Source of the DNA: Acidobacteriota bacterium
GTDB lineage: Bacteria > Acidobacteriota > Blastocatellia > Pyrinomonadales > Pyrinomonadaceae
Assembly (NCBI GenBank): GCA_003222975.1
Contig: QHXN01000034.1
Coordinates: 1-62,676 of the forward strand
Length of the DNA: 62,676 bases
Reading direction: 5' to 3'
Positions 29,601 through 37,367 of this stretch are shown piece after piece (position 1 is the first letter of the stretch; every line of letters begins with the position of its first letter). A model generated the notes under the pieces. That model did not search any database. It was not told the DNA's origin and worked only from the letters and a program-made list of their open reading frames with translations. Position numbers and translations under genes: made by a program.

Positions 29601-30058
29601 GCGCGCCCTTCAACCTGAGCGTCGGCGGCGTTGACCGCAACCTCGACGACGTGAGCAACGACCGCCCGTCCTTCGCGGGCGACACCAAGCTTCTCAGGTG
29701 GCGTCGGCCAGGCGACGCGCTCGACCCGCGCCTGCTCGCATCACTCCGCCTCCCGCTCATCGGCCAGACCGGCGACCTGCCGCGCAACGCCGGGCGCGGC
29801 CCCGCCTTCTTCACCTTCGACCTCAACCTCGCGCGCGAGTTCCGTCTAACCGAACACGCGCGCCTGCGGCCCACCGTCGAGATTGACAACGTGCTCAACA
29901 AGACCGTCTTCACCTTCGGCGCTGAATTTATAAATTTCAACGCGCTCCGCCCCGACGCGACCGACGAGCAGAAGCAGACCTTCGCCGACACCTTCCTCGT
30001 GCCCACGCACACGCTGAGGCCGCGGACGATGCGCGTCGGCGTGCGTTTTGATTTTTGA
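26693..30058 (+). CDS. TonB-dependent receptor, carboxypeptidase-regulatory type (Oar-like)
   Basis: 1121 aa, outer membrane. A signal peptide (to about residue 30, ARAxA-like LRAQD) precedes a CarboxypepD_reg domain (SDQNGAVVPGASVTA to GEYAVRVACPGFAAEER). The plug domain includes NNITIDGLDDND and AEVQVITNQFSAEYGRASG, then a long beta-barrel ends in RTMRVGVRFDF with the terminal Phe typical of outer-membrane proteins. AGGAGA lies upstream of the ATG. Such receptors import large substrates or polymers in Acidobacteria; the ligand is unknown. The 258 bp between it and the kinase gene show no other gene. Confidence 0.92.
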   Translation: MNRLASRFRAQPLVLFSVSLVLAFFACRAALRAQDLDAVSFGGTVSDQNGAVVPGASVTAALLETKSVRAVVTDGEGRYRLVKLPPGEYAVRVACPGFAAEERKGIVTVAGQSVRLDFTLRPAALVAEQTVVSGSQAPPVDTTRTVVGGTVTREELERLPVATRSPLDFVFTLGGVTEEPLSTRDVAEDRDPRGRVSIQSSATTPEEAGVFALAGGAAYSNNITIDGLDDNDDRAARERFQPSVEAVAEVQVITNQFSAEYGRASGGRVNLRTRGGTDALRGRLFYFFKDESLNANTRNNKRLGLKRLPLQENNPGFTLGGPLFMPKSFFGPFGYDGHGRTFFFVAYEHDSVLDSTLIDALVPVGQSEAFPLPRPTTLAGRRFEPAATPPNAPAELAPFVERVSTPLRTHTFTARLDHNYTDTHNATFLFQLGRSKNLRQFGGGLRLAESLQGRERNTDALAYSDNFVFSPTLVNQLRAQVSRLRPALRAPTGGPVVLITINDPLVAGDPSDRSGTLVAGSSTSGATSRTESRFQIQDTLTAVRGSHSLKLGGDFQRVRSTFNDLTDATGTFSFTSAGDFLAAAPSRFRQRFNTESVQRNFYAGLFVQDEWRARPNLTLAAGLRYENESVIRDRNNFGPRLALAFDPFGTGKTVLRAGAGVFYNRVLLRTVDDFTLGQNVIEFDTDNLPPSERRAFIAANLRFPNMLAADSPLVREFGARQTSFTRRLDPHLRIPESYQFNIGFEREVGRGLVFEANYTFNRAVHLWREFNSNAPRLPQGFKDFSEYLLSSDFANFRDASGARPVYNASAAGELVRFNVAPPASDSITRVVEFGVPVSVFNLASVNSTTTLDAALAALQPLRPDPSRVQVEQLASVGNSFYHGLTVEARRGFARGKSGFGGSLRAAYTLSRLIDDGVVNTSSALRVGDFRSERARSLLDRRQRFVLSTTLDAPRAFGRLRLASVLRLASGAPFNLSVGGVDRNLDDVSNDRPSFAGDTKLLRWRRPGDALDPRLLASLRLPLIGQTGDLPRNAGRGPAFFTFDLNLAREFRLTEHARLRPTVEIDNVLNKTVFTFGAEFINFNALRPDATDEQKQTFADTFLVPTHTLRPRTMRVGVRFDF

Positions 30059-30118
30059 AGAGCTGGCGAGGCCGGAGGTAAAAAGGAACTGGGGGCATCT
30101 TGCCCGCTTGAGCGCGGA

Positions 30119-30208
30119 CAGAACCGCGAGCGGTAGAGAGCGGGTACTAGCTTCGAGATACAAACCTCGTCCCGAAACATACACCCGCTCCTACCCCTCG
30201 CGGTTCTG
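30119..30208. repeat. Imperfect inverted repeat (MITE/REP-like)
   Basis: Arms 30119-30145 and 30183-30208 match at both ends (CAGAACCGCGAG with CTCGCGGTTCTG; AGCGGGT with ACCCGCT) around a 37-bp core. It lies in the 339-bp gap between two convergent genes, which holds no gene. A second stem (CCCTCGCT/AGCGAGGG) follows near 30230-30256. Confidence 0.6.
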
Positions 30209-30397
30209 ATAAGCGTGCGCGCGGGTCGCCCTCGCTTCCTTCGCAGCGCTAGCGAGGGGCGGCTTGTGACGGCCCGGCCTGTCCGTTCGACTCTGTTTTC
30301 GCTTCCCGCGTCTTGTGGGATTTGTAGTTCGTCGCGGCCTTCTCGCAGCGCGCGCGGGAGCGCTCGATGCGGCGTCGCATCCACATGTTCATAAAAC

Positions 30398-31069
30398 TCA
30401 CCAGCCTTCCGAGAAAGTGTCGAGGAAAGCTTCAATCATGCGAGGATCAAATTGCCCGCCCGCCTCGCGGCGTAGCTCCATGAGCGCGTCCTCGCGGTCG
30501 CGCGGCGAGTTGTAGGCGCGGCGCGTGACCATCGCGTCGAAGGAGTCGGCCACCTGGACGACGCGCGCCATCAAGGGGATGTCTTCGCCGCCGAGCCGGT
30601 GCGGGTAGCCGCGACCGTCCCAGCGCTCGTGGTGGTGCTGCGTGCGTATGCGCAGCTCCGCGGGGAGGTCGAAGTAGGAGGCCAGGAGCGCGCCGAAGTC
30701 CGGGTGCAGGTTCAGGACGAAGCGCTCGAAGCGCGTCGGGCGGCGCGGGCGGCTGAGGATGAACTCGGGCACGAGAACCTTGCCGATGTCGTGCATCATC
30801 GCCGTCGAGGAGAGCTGGCGCAGGCGCGCGTCGTCGAAGCCGAGCGCGCGCCCGATGCGGTGCGAGTGGCGCGCGACGCGGACGCAGTGTTGATAGGTTG
30901 AGGGGCGCGTGCGCCGCAGGCGACCGACGAGAGCGCGGAAGCCGTCCTCACGCCGGCTCGCGCCCGCCGCCTTCAACGCCGCGCAGGCGCGTTGCAGGTG
31001 CCCGGCCCAACTGTCGTTCACCAGCCGAACCGTCGGCGTCAAAATCTCCAGCGACAACTCGTCTTGCAT
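30398..31069 (-). CDS. HD-GYP domain phosphodiesterase
   Basis: 223 aa from the ATG at 31069, chosen because GAGGAG is placed 7 bp upstream. It has the full HD-GYP signature: HD at 93-94 (AMMHDIGK), HHERWDGRGYP (146-156) and VVQVADSFDAM. HD-GYP enzymes cleave c-di-GMP to pGpG or GMP. No receiver or membrane domain is attached, only a short N-terminal helical region. It is divergent from the DUF4388 gene. Confidence 0.9.
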   Translation of the reverse strand: MQDELSLEILTPTVRLVNDSWAGHLQRACAALKAAGASRREDGFRALVGRLRRTRPSTYQHCVRVARHSHRIGRALGFDDARLRQLSSTAMMHDIGKVLVPEFILSRPRRPTRFERFVLNLHPDFGALLASYFDLPAELRIRTQHHHERWDGRGYPHRLGGEDIPLMARVVQVADSFDAMVTRRAYNSPRDREDALMELRREAGGQFDPRMIEAFLDTFSEGW

Positions 31070-31568
31070 CGGCAACTCCTCGGACTCGGACGGCAATCCA
31101 TCCGTTCAAGTCGGTCGTCTTCGGTCGCGCCCGCACGCTCGCCTGTGGAGGCGACCGCCAAGCTCTTTAAAGGGGAACTGCGGACGCACTTTTAATGTGC
31201 ATTTGACGTGCCATGTTTCCCGCGTGCAACACGCGTTTCGCGCCAGCTACGCGCGGCACACATGCGTGCGAGAAAGGGGGCGCGCGGGAGACGAAAAAGG
31301 AGAATTTAGGGGCGAGGAGTTAAGACACGGGATGAAGTTTTCGGGCTCGCGCGGCGAGCGCGGCCTTGTGCCGCCGTGCCGCATTCTGCGTGGGCGCGTT
31401 GCGAATCGCACACGATATCGTGCCCGACCCGCGCGGGATCGTCGCGGTCGTCTGCCGGCGGCGCGCGCAAGCCTACAAGCGGGCGCGGCGCAGCAAGCTC
31501 GCAAGGCGAACCGGACGAAGGCTCTCACTACGACTGTGATAGACTCTGAACTCGGAGCGACGTGGCGG
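31070..31568. other. Divergent intergenic region between HD-GYP and DUF4388 genes
   Basis: A 499-bp stretch holding the promoters of two divergent genes. TGTGATAGACT near 31538-31548, 20 bp before the DUF4388 ribosome-binding region, looks like an extended -10. Open frames inside it are basic and low in complexity, with no recognisable family. Confidence 0.35.
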
Positions 31569-32300
31569 ATGAGCGACCGCGAGAAGCCGAAGAGCCTGGA
31601 GGAGAGCGTCGAGGCGGCGTTGATTGACGCCGACCTGTTCGTCAAGTACCAGGCTCCGCAGCGAGCCATCGAGCGGCTTCAGGAGGCCGTCGCGCACCAC
31701 CCGCGCTCGATAGTCCTGCGCGAGAAGCTGCGCGAGATCGCCGTCTCCTACGGGCGCGGGGACGAGGCCGCGCGCCAGTGCCTCACGCTCGTCAACCTCT
31801 ACATCTCGCGCGAGAACTTCGAGTCGGCGCACGAGCGCCTGCTCGAAGCCAAGCACATAGACCCGCGCATCAACATCGCGCCCGGATTCGAAGCCATACG
31901 CCGCGCGCGGCGGCCCGACCTGCAACAGCACGCGGCACAGCCCGCGCCGCCCGCGGCGGTCGCCAGCCGCCACGTCACCTTCGCCGGCGACCTCTCAACG
32001 GTCAGCATCTTCGACGCCTTTCAGGTCATCGAGAACTCGCGCCTCACCGGCGCGCTCGCAATCGAGAGCGCCGGGCGGCAGGGGCGCGTGCTCTTCAACG
32101 ACGGGCGCATTGTTGACGCGGAGTGCGGCGAGGCGCAGGGCACGCCGGCCTTCCGCCTCATCGTCGAGGTCACCGCCGGCGCGTTCGACTTCGAGAAGGC
32201 CCCCAGCGAGTTCGTCGTCCGCATTCAGGCCCTCAGCAACACCAACCTCATCCTCGACACGCTGCGGCAGTTGGACGAGGAGAAGCAGGAAAACCAGTAG
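31569..32300 (+). CDS. DUF4388 (PATAN-like) protein with TPR-like N-terminus
   Basis: 243 aa. Residues 10-110 form helical repeats (ADLFVKYQAPQRAIERLQEA, then SYGRGDEAARQCLTLVNLY). A Pro/Ala linker follows. The C-terminal DUF4388 domain (about 135-235) has FAGDLSTVSIFDAFQVIENS, TGALAIESAGRQGRVLFNDG and VDAECGEAQG. Such proteins are often linked to gliding, pilus or c-di-GMP signalling. Its stop codon TAG and last residues ENQ come from an inverted repeat. Confidence 0.83.
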   Translation: MSDREKPKSLEESVEAALIDADLFVKYQAPQRAIERLQEAVAHHPRSIVLREKLREIAVSYGRGDEAARQCLTLVNLYISRENFESAHERLLEAKHIDPRINIAPGFEAIRRARRPDLQQHAAQPAPPAAVASRHVTFAGDLSTVSIFDAFQVIENSRLTGALAIESAGRQGRVLFNDGRIVDAECGEAQGTPAFRLIVEVTAGAFDFEKAPSEFVVRIQALSNTNLILDTLRQLDEEKQENQ

Positions 32301-32417
32301 GCAGACGGCAGGGGCAGGAGGCAGTAAGACTTCTGAACTGAGCGGCTGAGGTAAGGCGGCAACGCCGACAACGCGAAGACACATGCCTCCTGCCCCTGCC
32401 GTCTGCCTACTGGTTTT
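32290..32417. repeat. 33-bp perfect inverted heptamer repeat between convergent genes
   Basis: Arms 32290-32322 and 32385-32417 are perfect inverted copies over 33 bp, with GGCAGAC/GGCAGGG/GCAGGAG heptamers inside. The left arm supplies the stop of the DUF4388 gene; the right arm touches the stop of the opposite gene. Arms and part of the core (CGGCTGAGGTAA) recur at 40145-40265, so this is a dispersed element. As RNA it would form a very stable hairpin usable as a bidirectional terminator. Confidence 0.9.
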
Positions 32418-33337
32418 CAGTCCATCAGCACGCGCGTGCGCAGGGACTCGGCGACTTCGAGGGCGGCGAGCAGGCGGAGGAACTGCTGGTAGTTGCGGCT
32501 GCGGGCGCGGACGCGCTGGCGCTCGTCGTCGGAGATGTCCTGGCGGAGGATGAGGTCGAGGAAGTCGCGGTAGTCGGCGGTGGCGGCGAGCGGCAGCTCG
32601 CGCGTGTAGGTCGTGCGCTCGGCGTCCTCGGAGGTGAAGCCGGCGAAGGCGTCGAAGAGGTTGTCGGTCGTCAGGTGCGCGCCCTGGCGCGCGAGCTTGA
32701 TCGGCAGGCGCAGCTCGAAGAAGCGCAGGCCGTTCGAGGTCGTCACGGCGCGCAGAGACTTCGTGCCCTCGCCGTCGAAAGGCGAGTCGGCGTCGAGCAG
32801 AACGCGCAGGAGGCGCGGCCAGTCCTGCTCGTCCACGGTGTCGAGCGTGAGCTGCACGCGGTCGGCCAGGAACTTCTCGAACTGCGCCTCCATGGGGTAG
32901 GTGATGCGCCCCAGGCAGCCGACGGGTTCGCCCTCGCCCGCGGCCTCGTAGGGCAGGCGCGCGGGGCACTTCGCACAGACGACCGTCTCCTCTTTCATGT
33001 GCTCGATCTCGTCTGCCGCGCGCTCGACGAAGCGCACCTTCTCCTCCGAAGGCGCGAGGTGCTCGCCCGTCGTCAGGCGTGTGTGCAGGCTCCCCAAGCG
33101 GCCCCACGCGCGCAGGTGTTCTTCGTCGTAGCGCGCGCGCAACGTACAGGGGTATTCGATGGCGAACTCTAAAGACAAACTCTTCTCCCGTCCGGTTCGT
33201 GTGTGGCCGAGCCGGAGCGCGACGATTGAGGGGCGTGCTCCGGCCCTGCCGACGTTTATAATAACAGAGTCCAGAGGCGAAGCATCAACTACCTTGCGCG
33301 CGCGGCGAAATTGACCGAAAAACTCGCCCGCCGTCAC
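32417..33337 (-). CDS. Hypothetical protein with a CxxC ... C motif
   Basis: 306 aa, GTG start at 33337, no signal peptide or membrane segment. The central stretch [14 protein letters not shown] ... [10 protein letters not shown] contains three cysteines that could bind metal. The rest is mixed alpha/beta and charged. I do not recognise the family. It lies between the heptamer repeat and a divergent P450 gene 47 bp away, so the two share a promoter region. Confidence 0.65.
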   Translation of the reverse strand: MTAGEFFGQFRRARKVVDASPLDSVIINVGRAGARPSIVALRLGHTRTGREKSLSLEFAIEYPCTLRARYDEEHLRAWGRLGSLHTRLTTGEHLAPSEEKVRFVERAADEIEHMKEETVVCAKCPARLPYEAAGEGEPVGCLGRITYPMEAQFEKFLADRVQLTLDTVDEQDWPRLLRVLLDADSPFDGEGTKSLRAVTTSNGLRFFELRLPIKLARQGAHLTTDNLFDAFAGFTSEDAERTTYTRELPLAATADYRDFLDLILRQDISDDERQRVRARSRNYQQFLRLLAALEVAESLRTRVLMD

Positions 33338-33384
33338 CGGCGGCGAGTCGAATCGGACGAAGCTCGCAGGCGTGTGAAGTTTCC

Positions 33385-34752
33385 GTGGAGTCGAAGGAGA
33401 TGGCAGCCGCGCTCGAAGTCCCCGGCCCGAAGACCTTCTGGCCGGGCGGCCACCTGTTCTACTTCCGCCGCGACCCGCTCAAGTTCTTCACGCGGCTCGC
33501 GCGCGAGTACGGCGACGTGGTGCAGTTCAGGGCCGGGCCGCAGCGCGTCTTCCTCCTCAACCATCCCGACTACGTCCGCGACCTCCTCGTCACGCACCAC
33601 GGGCGATTCCACAAGGGGCGCGCCCTGCAACGCGCAAAGCGGCTCCTCGGCACGGGGCTTTTGACGAGCGAGGGCGAGTTCCACCGCCGCCAGAGGCGTC
33701 TGGCGCAGCCCGCCTTCCACCGGCAGCGCGTTAACTCTTACGCGCGCGTGATGACGGAGTTCGCGTCGGAGACTTCTGCGCGCTGGCGCGACCAACAGAC
33801 GCTCGACATCTCGGAAGAGATGTCGCGGCTCACGCTTTCAATCGTCGGCAAGACGCTCTTCGACGCCGACGTTGGGCGGGACGCCGACGAGGTCGGCGCG
33901 GCGCTCACCGAAGTGATGAACCTCTTCAACTATCTGATGCTTCCGTTCTCCGAGCTTCTGGAGAAACTCCCGCTCCCGCCTCAGCGCCGCTTCCGGCGGG
34001 CGCGTGCGCGGCTCGACCGCATCATCTACCGCATCATCGAGGAGCGCCGCCGCGGAGGCCGTGACCGCGGCGACCTCCTCTCGATGCTCCTCTTCGCCGT
34101 GGACGAGGAGGGCGACCGCAGCCGGATGAGCGACGAGCAACTGCGCGACGAAGTGATGACCATCTTCCTCGCCGGCCACGAGACGACAGCCAACGCGCTC
34201 ACCTGGGCCTGGTACTTGCTCGCGCAGAACCCGGAGGCCGAAAAGAAGCTGCACGCGGAACTCGACCGCGTGCTTGAAGGCGGGAGGCTGCCGACCGTCG
34301 AAGACCTGCCGGCCCTTCGCTACGCGGAGATGGTCGTCGCCGAGACGATGCGTCTCTACCCGCCCGCGTGGGCCATCGGTCGTTTGGCGATTGAAGACCA
34401 CGAGGCCGGCGGCTATCTCATCCCGCGCGGCTCGCTCGTCCTCGTCAGCCAGTACGTCATGCACCGCGACCCGCGCTTCTTCCCAGACCCCGAACGCTTC
34501 CGCCCCGAACGCTGGACGCCCGAAGCGAAAGAAGCGCGCCCGCAGTTCTCCTACTTCCCCTTCGGCGGCGGGGTGCGCCGCTGCATCGGCGAGGGCTTCG
34601 CGTGGACGGAGGGCGTGCTCCTCCTGGCCGCGCTCGCGCGCCGCTGGGCGATGCGCCTCGCACCCGGCCACGCGGTCGAGCCGCAGCCCCGCATCACGCT
34701 CCGACCGGGCAAGGGTGGCGTGTTGGTGAGGCTGAAAAGCCGTGAACCGTGA
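33385..34752 (+). CDS. Cytochrome P450
   Basis: 455 aa, soluble bacterial-type haem monooxygenase. The I-helix oxygen-binding motif AGHETT is at about 263-268, the K-helix ExxR is ETMR (320-323), PERFRPERW matches the PERF region, and the haem loop [12 protein letters not shown] carries the axial Cys400. The start is GTG 33385 or ATG 33400; neither has a well-spaced ribosome-binding site. No ferredoxin gene lies beside it, so electron donor and substrate are unknown. The stop codon lies in a heptamer repeat. Confidence 0.94.
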   Translation: MESKEMAAALEVPGPKTFWPGGHLFYFRRDPLKFFTRLAREYGDVVQFRAGPQRVFLLNHPDYVRDLLVTHHGRFHKGRALQRAKRLLGTGLLTSEGEFHRRQRRLAQPAFHRQRVNSYARVMTEFASETSARWRDQQTLDISEEMSRLTLSIVGKTLFDADVGRDADEVGAALTEVMNLFNYLMLPFSELLEKLPLPPQRRFRRARARLDRIIYRIIEERRRGGRDRGDLLSMLLFAVDEEGDRSRMSDEQLRDEVMTIFLAGHETTANALTWAWYLLAQNPEAEKKLHAELDRVLEGGRLPTVEDLPALRYAEMVVAETMRLYPPAWAIGRLAIEDHEAGGYLIPRGSLVLVSQYVMHRDPRFFPDPERFRPERWTPEAKEARPQFSYFPFGGGVRRCIGEGFAWTEGVLLLAALARRWAMRLAPGHAVEPQPRITLRPGKGGVLVRLKSREP

Positions 34753-34814
34753 ACCGTAAACCGTGACTGGAAGGCTTGAATCTCGTCACGGTTCACGGTT
34801 CACGGTTCACGGCT
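34738..34814. repeat. Inverted heptamer array (GTGAACC/GTAAACC type)
   Basis: Left arm 34738-34766 holds GTGAACC, GTGAACC, GTAAACC and overlaps the P450 stop. Right arm 34785-34814 is its near-perfect inverted copy (one mismatch over about 30 bp). The same consensus recurs before spoVR at 60962-61085. Confidence 0.9.
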
Positions 34815-34862
34815 CTTTCCTGTTAAGCTTAACCGCCTTTTACAACGAGGAGGAGCTAAGAG

Positions 34863-35060
34863 TTGGCCGTCACGCAGGAGTTCATCGAGACGTTCAAGGT
34901 CATCTGCCCGGCCTGCAAGGGCAAGGTCGTGTTGAAGGAGGACGGGAGCGGCATCAAGTGTCTTGAGTGCCGGCGCGTCTATCCAGTCCGCAACGACATC
35001 CCGGCGATGATCGTCGAAGAGGCGACAATCGAGGATGAAGAGCCTCAGAAGACAGGCTGA
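34863..35060 (+). CDS. Trm112-family zinc-ribbon protein
   Basis: 65 aa with TTG start and GGAGGAG upstream. VICPACKGKVVL and IKCLECRRVYPVRNDIPAM form the CxxC...CxxC zinc ribbon and the conserved tail of the Trm112/UPF0434 family, small partners or activators of methyltransferases. The end overlaps the start of the GT9 gene by 26 bp, suggesting translational coupling. Confidence 0.88.
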   Translation: MAVTQEFIETFKVICPACKGKVVLKEDGSGIKCLECRRVYPVRNDIPAMIVEEATIEDEEPQKTG

Positions 35061-36207
35061 GTCGCGGACGCAAACTCACGCACACGCGTTCGCGCCGACG
35101 ACTGCCGCAATCGCCGTCGGCGAGGGCGAGCCGCGACCGCTCGCGCCCGCGCGCTGGGACTGGACGGCGGTGCGCCGCGTGCTCGTCGTGCGCCTGCGCT
35201 CGGTGGGCGACACGGTTCTCGCGACGCCCTCGCTTCACGCGCTGCGCCGCTTCCTGCCCGCCGCGCGCATAGACGTGCTTCTCGAAGACTGGGTCGCGCC
35301 GCTCCTCGAAGGCTTCGCGGAAGTTGACCGCACCGTCGCCGTCCGCCGCAAGAGCAAGTCTTCGCGCTTGCAGGTTGCGCGACAACTTCGCGCCGAGAAT
35401 TACGACGTTGTTTACAACCTCCACGGCGGCAGCACCGCCGCGCTGCTCGCGCGCGCGACCGGAGCGCCCCACCGCGTCGGCTACAGCGACTACGCCTACG
35501 CGTCTCTGCACAACCACGCCGCGCCGCCCTCTTCGGAACTCTGGGGGCGCGAGCAGACTCACTCCGCCGAGCAGCAGCTCGCGCTCTTGGGTTGGACGGG
35601 CGTGCCCGTCACGGACAGACCCGCGACGCGCCTCGCCGTCACGCCCGGAGCCGCGTCGCGCGTCGCGCAACGGCTCCACGACGCAGGCGTTGACGACGGC
35701 GACGCCTTCGCGCTCGTCCACCCGGCGGCGGCCTTCGACACGAAGACCTGGGCGGCGGAGAACTTCGCGCGCGTCGTCGAACACCTCGCCGCGCGCGGCA
35801 TCGGCGCGGTCGCCGTCGCCGCGCCGGGCGAATCACGAATTATAGAAGACGTGCGCGCACACTCGCGCGCGCCGCTCGTCTCGTTCACAGACCTCTCGCT
35901 CCCGGAGTTGACGGCGCTCGCCGCGCGCTCGGCGCTCTTCGTCGGCAACGACAGCGGAGTGGCACACATCGCCGCCGCCGTGCGTGTACCGCAGGTCGTC
36001 GTCTTCGGCTCGTCGAACGTCGCGCACTGGCGACCTTGGGCGCAAGCGCCTTCGGAGGTCGTCCGCGAGGAGATGCCCTGCGCGCCGTGCCCCGGCTATA
36101 CTTGCGCGGAGTTCGACGCGCCCGAATGCATCCGCCGCGTTCCCATAGAGCGCGTGACCGCGGCAATCGAGCGTGTACTTTCAAAAGCAGTGACGAGTGA
36201 CAGATGA
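35035..36207 (+). CDS. Glycosyltransferase family 9 (heptosyltransferase-like)
   Basis: 390 aa. After a ~40-residue extension the GT9 fold begins at RRVLVVRLRSVGDTVLATPSL; the donor-binding half contains LVHPAAAFDTKTWAAENFA and LFVGNDSGVAHIAAAVRVP. GT9 enzymes transfer heptose from ADP-heptose to LPS core. The next gene makes an ADP-heptose precursor, supporting this role. ATG at 35035 overlaps the Trm112 gene. The last residues (AVTSDR) and stop come from a heptamer array. A Cys-rich C-terminus (CAPCPGYTC) is typical of some GT9 members. Confidence 0.88.
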   Translation: MKSLRRQAESRTQTHAHAFAPTTAAIAVGEGEPRPLAPARWDWTAVRRVLVVRLRSVGDTVLATPSLHALRRFLPAARIDVLLEDWVAPLLEGFAEVDRTVAVRRKSKSSRLQVARQLRAENYDVVYNLHGGSTAALLARATGAPHRVGYSDYAYASLHNHAAPPSSELWGREQTHSAEQQLALLGWTGVPVTDRPATRLAVTPGAASRVAQRLHDAGVDDGDAFALVHPAAAFDTKTWAAENFARVVEHLAARGIGAVAVAAPGESRIIEDVRAHSRAPLVSFTDLSLPELTALAARSALFVGNDSGVAHIAAAVRVPQVVVFGSSNVAHWRPWAQAPSEVVREEMPCAPCPGYTCAEFDAPECIRRVPIERVTAAIERVLSKAVTSDR

Positions 36208-36307
36208 CGAGTGCCGAACTAAGGCAAGTTACGAGAGCACGCTTTCAGTTCTCGACTCGTCGCTTGTCATTCGTCACCCGTCGCTTCTCACTTGCCACTG
36301 CTCTCGT
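36186..36307. repeat. Inverted heptamer array (GTGACGA/ATGACGA type)
   Basis: Left arm from 36186 holds GTGACGA, GTGACAG, ATGACGA, GTGCCGA and encodes the last residues and stop of the GT9 gene. The right arm carries CTCGTCG/TTGTCAT/TCGTCAC units and ends at 36307, immediately against the ATG of the heptose kinase gene. Confidence 0.85.
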
Positions 36308-37318
36308 ATGAGTCAACTGACAGCAGAACGCGCGGGCGAGATCGTCGCCGCGATGAGAGACAGGACGGTCGTCGTCTTCGGCGACGTGATGCTCGACGAG
36401 TTCGTGTGGGGCGACGTGACGCGCATCTCGCCGGAAGCGCCCGTGCCGGTCGTGGATATTAGGCGCGAGTCGGTGCATCTGGGCGGCGCGGCGAACGTGC
36501 TGGCGAACCTGCGCTCGCTCGGCGCGCGGGCGGCGGTCGTCGGCGTGGTGGGGAACGACCGCGCGGGCGAGCGCGTGCGCGCGGAGCTGCGCGAGGCGGG
36601 CGCGCTCGACGCCGACGAGAACATAATCGTTGACGTGAGCCGACCGACCACGCTCAAGACGCGCATCATCGCGCACAGCCAGACGGTCGTGCGCGCAGAC
36701 CGCGAGCGGCGCGCGCCCTTGGACGGCCCCACGGAGGAGCGCGTCGTCGCGGCGCTCAGGAAACTTTTGCGCGGGGCGGACGCGCTCGTCGTCTCCGACT
36801 ACGACAAGGGCGCGGTCACGTCGGGCGCGCTCGACGAAGTCCTGCCGCTCGCGGAGGTGGCGGGCGTGCCCGTGCTCGTTGACCCGAAGATTCGCAACTT
36901 CAACTCCTACCGCCCGGCCACGCTCGTCACACCGAACCACCATGAGGCGCTGCGCCTGACGAACAGCGAGGACGACACAGACGAGGGCATGGCCCGCGCC
37001 GCTCGTGCCATACGCGAACGGCTCGGTTGTCGTTACGTTCTCATCACGCGCGGCGAGCGCGGCATGATGCTTCTCGAAGCGGACGGCGAGCCGGTTTACG
37101 TCCCGACCGCCGCGCGCGAGGTCTATGACGTGACGGGCGCGGGCGACACGGTGATCGCGACGCTCGCCGCCTCGCTCGCTGCGGGTGCGACGCTCGTCGA
37201 GGCGGCGATGCTCGCCAACCACGCCGCGGGGATAGTCGTCGGCAAGGTCGGCACGGCAACAGCCGACGCCGAAGAGTTGCTCGCCTCGATCAAGTCGGAC
37301 GCCGACCGCCGGGCCTGA
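36308..37318 (+). CDS. hldA: D-glycero-beta-D-manno-heptose-7-phosphate kinase (PfkB/RfaE domain I)
   Basis: 336 aa from the ATG at 36308. PfkB family: N-terminal VVVFGDVMLDEFVWGDVTRISPE matches RfaE/HldE domain I, with HLGGAANVLANLRSLGA and the C-terminal catalytic block DVTGAGDTVIATLAASLAAG (anion hole and Asp base). It phosphorylates heptose-7-phosphate at O-1 in ADP-heptose synthesis for LPS core. The nucleotidyltransferase half of bifunctional HldE is missing, so a separate hldC-like gene is expected elsewhere. No ribosome-binding site: the start follows a repeat arm. Confidence 0.9.
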   Translation: MSQLTAERAGEIVAAMRDRTVVVFGDVMLDEFVWGDVTRISPEAPVPVVDIRRESVHLGGAANVLANLRSLGARAAVVGVVGNDRAGERVRAELREAGALDADENIIVDVSRPTTLKTRIIAHSQTVVRADRERRAPLDGPTEERVVAALRKLLRGADALVVSDYDKGAVTSGALDEVLPLAEVAGVPVLVDPKIRNFNSYRPATLVTPNHHEALRLTNSEDDTDEGMARAARAIRERLGCRYVLITRGERGMMLLEADGEPVYVPTAAREVYDVTGAGDTVIATLAASLAAGATLVEAAMLANHAAGIVVGKVGTATADAEELLASIKSDADRRA

Positions 37319-37367
37319 AGCCGTGGCGGGCGGAAAATTTTCCAGCACACCGGAAGACTTCAAACAC

